Shown here: positions 4,218 through 5,976 of the stretch, piece after piece
How positions within the stretch are numbered: position 1 is the first letter of the stretch
Layout: each line of letters starts with the position of its first letter
From: a bacterium Ga0077546
GTDB lineage: Bacteria; Cyanobacteriota; Vampirovibrionia; Obscuribacterales; Obscuribacteraceae
Direction of reading: 5' to 3'
Assembly (NCBI GenBank): GCA_001464165.1
Contig: LNEX01000228.1
Location: forward strand, 1-5,976
DNA: 5,976 bases
The notes under the pieces: generated by a model
Databases searched by the model: none
Told to the model about the DNA's origin: nothing
The model's input: only the letters and a program-made list of their open reading frames with translations
Program-made: the position numbers and the translations under genes

Positions 4218-5976
4218 TTAAGCCACATGTACAAGTGGTCTTTTAAATTCGTTTGCTTCAGTTGAGCGAATAATTTCGCGAGTTAGAGTAGCTGTTTCCC
4301 CTTCCCCAAAGAAAATAAATTTGAATGTATAGATAATCGGATGGCCTTCTGTCCAGCCGAAATAAACGTGAGGCATTTTCTTTGTTTTGTCACGCAGATG
4401 TAGCAAAACTGCAGCTATGGCGTTAGGAACGGCTAAGCTTTTGCAGCGCAGAATGTGATACCCATCGATTTCATGCCCAGTAACTTCGAGCACTTTATCC
4501 GAGAATTCCGAAACATCTTCTGGTTCTACTTCTAAAAAAATGAAATTGCCTTCGCGCGCTTGAATGCTGTGAACTTCGCGTGCGCGAGCTTCTTTTTCTT
4601 TGAGAAAACCGGTGCCAGCACGATTGGCTAAGAGCCGCACTTCTCCCCAGTGTTCGTGGGTGGCTGCTGTGATAAATTCAGAGGCTTTCTTGTCTAACTT
4701 CACTTCTTCTACTCTTAACTCGGTCGAGCGCAACGCGCGTGAAACCAATGAGCCAATTAGTATGCTTACAACGAAGAACAGGGCTATGCGCACACCTTCA
4801 GGCCGTTGTGTCATATTGACGATTGAGGTCCAGATGAAAACCAAACTGATTGCAGTGAAGAGAAAGCGCTTGTTAGTTCTTTTTTGCCAAGAGGTTATGG
4901 CTGAAGCCAATGCTGCTGAAGTAATAAGCACCAGCACTCCAGTGGCATATGCACCTGCTTGGGCATCAACATCGGCTTTGAAAATGAGAGTAACGCCATA
5001 AGCAATTAGAGTGAAAAATATGACTAGCGGCCTTACTGCTCCAGCCCAATCTGGCGCCATACCATAGCGTGGTAAATAACGTGGAACCAGGCTTAGCAGG
5101 CCGGCAATGGCAGAGGCGCCAGCAAACCACAAAATTAGAATTGTACTGAAATCGTATAGCGTTCCAAATAGTTCACCTAAATGGGTGTGGGCAAGATAAG
5201 CTAGGGCTCTACCATTTGCCGCGCCACCTTCTTTGTATAGTTCGGCGGGAATGAGAAGCGTGGTGACCATACTTGAAGCCACGAGAAAATAGCTCATGAT
5301 TAGGGCTGCTGTGGTGAGCAAATATTTGGCATTGCGAATTCTTCCGCTTTGATTTTCGGGCACGTCGCTAGCATCTCCACGCACCATTGGCATAACGGCT
5401 ACACCGGTTTCGAAGCCTGACAGACCGAGGGCTAAGTTGGGAAAGAGCAGGCAAGCGGCGCCGAGCATAGAAAAAATTGAACCAAAATTTGTGCTTAGTT
5501 TCTGCAACCAGTCTCTCGTCAATTCAGGATGAATAGTCAATTGCCAGAGACCCCAGCCAACAATAATATTGGTGAGCAAGAGGTAGACGCCAACAATATA
5601 GACAGAAATGCCAATGGCTTCTTTGAAGCCCTTAAGAAACACGGCACCAAGACTGGTGAGCAAGAGCAGCGTCACTAGTACCCGATTATGATTGTGCCAA
5701 GCCGCTGGTATCATCGGGTTTTCAAGAATATGGGCGGTGGCATCGGCGGCTGAAAGAGTGATAGTAATGATAAAACCAGTGGCGGCAAAGCCCAGCAATA
5801 GCAAAACGATAGTCTTGCCGCGCCAGCCCGGGAGCAAGCCTTCTAACATTGCCACTGAGCCCTGCCCGTTCGGGCTGCGTTCGGCGACAAAGCAGTAGGC
5901 CGGCAGGGCGCCAAAGAGAGTGACAACTACTAAAACTAGTGTAGCTAGTGGCGAGAGAATGCCTGCTGCCAGATAG
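4218..5976 (-). CDS. APC-superfamily amino-acid-permease-like transporter with C-terminal soluble domain (5' end outside window)
   Basis: This integral inner-membrane protein probably moves amino acids or related solutes by ion coupling; the substrate cannot be told. The frame is open to the right edge, giving about 585 visible residues, so the GTG at 5855 is not the true start. The residues before it read as another helix ([20 protein letters not shown]). Numbering from that GTG, about ten further helices lie near 14-36, 58-76, 79-104, 124-146, 177-203, 233-258, 273-293, 299-321, 328-347 and 354-374. Family signs are '[18 protein letters not shown]', '[11 protein letters not shown]', '[13 protein letters not shown]' in the broken-helix region, and '[11 protein letters not shown]'. 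A soluble domain of about 165 residues follows (380-545, 4218-4720), ending RPLVHVA, with no named family I can assign. The next gene downstream repeats this domain. The promoter and first helix lie outside the window. Confidence 0.85.
   Translation of the reverse strand, partial: YLAAGILSPLATLVLVVVTLFGALPAYCFVAERSPNGQGSVAMLEGLLPGWRGKTIVLLLLGFAATGFIITITLSAADATAHILENPMIPAAWHNHNRVLVTLLLLTSLGAVFLKGFKEAIGISVYIVGVYLLLTNIIVGWGLWQLTIHPELTRDWLQKLSTNFGSIFSMLGAACLLFPNLALGLSGFETGVAVMPMVRGDASDVPENQSGRIRNAKYLLTTAALIMSYFLVASSMVTTLLIPAELYKEGGAANGRALAYLAHTHLGELFGTLYDFSTILILWFAGASAIAGLLSLVPRYLPRYGMAPDWAGAVRPLVIFFTLIAYGVTLIFKADVDAQAGAYATGVLVLITSAALASAITSWQKRTNKRFLFTAISLVFIWTSIVNMTQRPEGVRIALFFVVSILIGSLVSRALRSTELRVEEVKLDKKASEFITAATHEHWGEVRLLANRAGTGFLKEKEARAREVHSIQAREGNFIFLEVEPEDVSEFSDKVLEVTGHEIDGYHILRCKSLAVPNAIAAVLLHLRDKTKKMPHVYFGWTEGHPIIYTFKFIFFGEGETATLTREIIRSTEANEFKRPLVHVA

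Noticed and set aside
3797..5898. Plus-strand open frames opposite the membrane protein and transporter genes
   Set aside because: They are antisense to two genes with strong family and paralogue evidence. Their Ser/Arg/Thr-rich composition is typical of shadow frames.

Overview
The window is a bacterial chromosomal segment with moderate GC content. It joins a scarred accessory stretch on the left (about 352-2880) to what looks like stable chromosome on the right. No gene fixes the species. The tRNA does not encode its 3' CCA, which argues against Escherichia-like enterobacteria. The group II intron remnant sits behind an intrinsic terminator, and the APC permease carries a large C-terminal extension. 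These fit many environmental bacteria, so I give no taxon.

Left to right, positions 1-351 are the 3' end of a gene encoding a SAF-domain protein. Positions 352-617 have no gene but look structured. They hold two strong hairpins, a segment ending in a tRNA/tmRNA-like CCACCA, and then a textbook intrinsic terminator. A group IIC-like intron starts two bases after the T-tract of that terminator, at a GTGTG boundary (618). Its reverse transcriptase is dead: an amber codon (1515-1517) interrupts the RT domain, and the gene breaks off shortly after the YADD catalytic motif near 1877. The thumb/maturase region and ribozyme domains V and VI are missing. The sequence after the break is open in another frame and runs into a small orphan ORF (1981-2223), so the rearrangement probably also removed the 5' end of that gene. 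Next come a gene-poor 425-bp stretch, a small orphan ORF with a good ribosome binding site (2649-2828), and a minus-strand tRNA-Lys(CTT) at 2881-2952.

Right of the tRNA, a small uncharacterised protein (3111-3365, plus strand) converges with a two-gene minus-strand unit. The upstream gene (4218 to beyond 5976) is an APC-superfamily amino-acid-permease-like transporter with a C-terminal soluble domain of about 165 residues. The downstream gene (3445-4164) is a 239-residue protein with two membrane helices and a homologous copy of that same domain. It reads as a partial tandem duplicate of the transporter's 3' end that has become a stand-alone membrane-anchored partner. This transporter and detached-domain pair is the most interesting system in the window. 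A role as a regulatory or assembly subunit is an inference.
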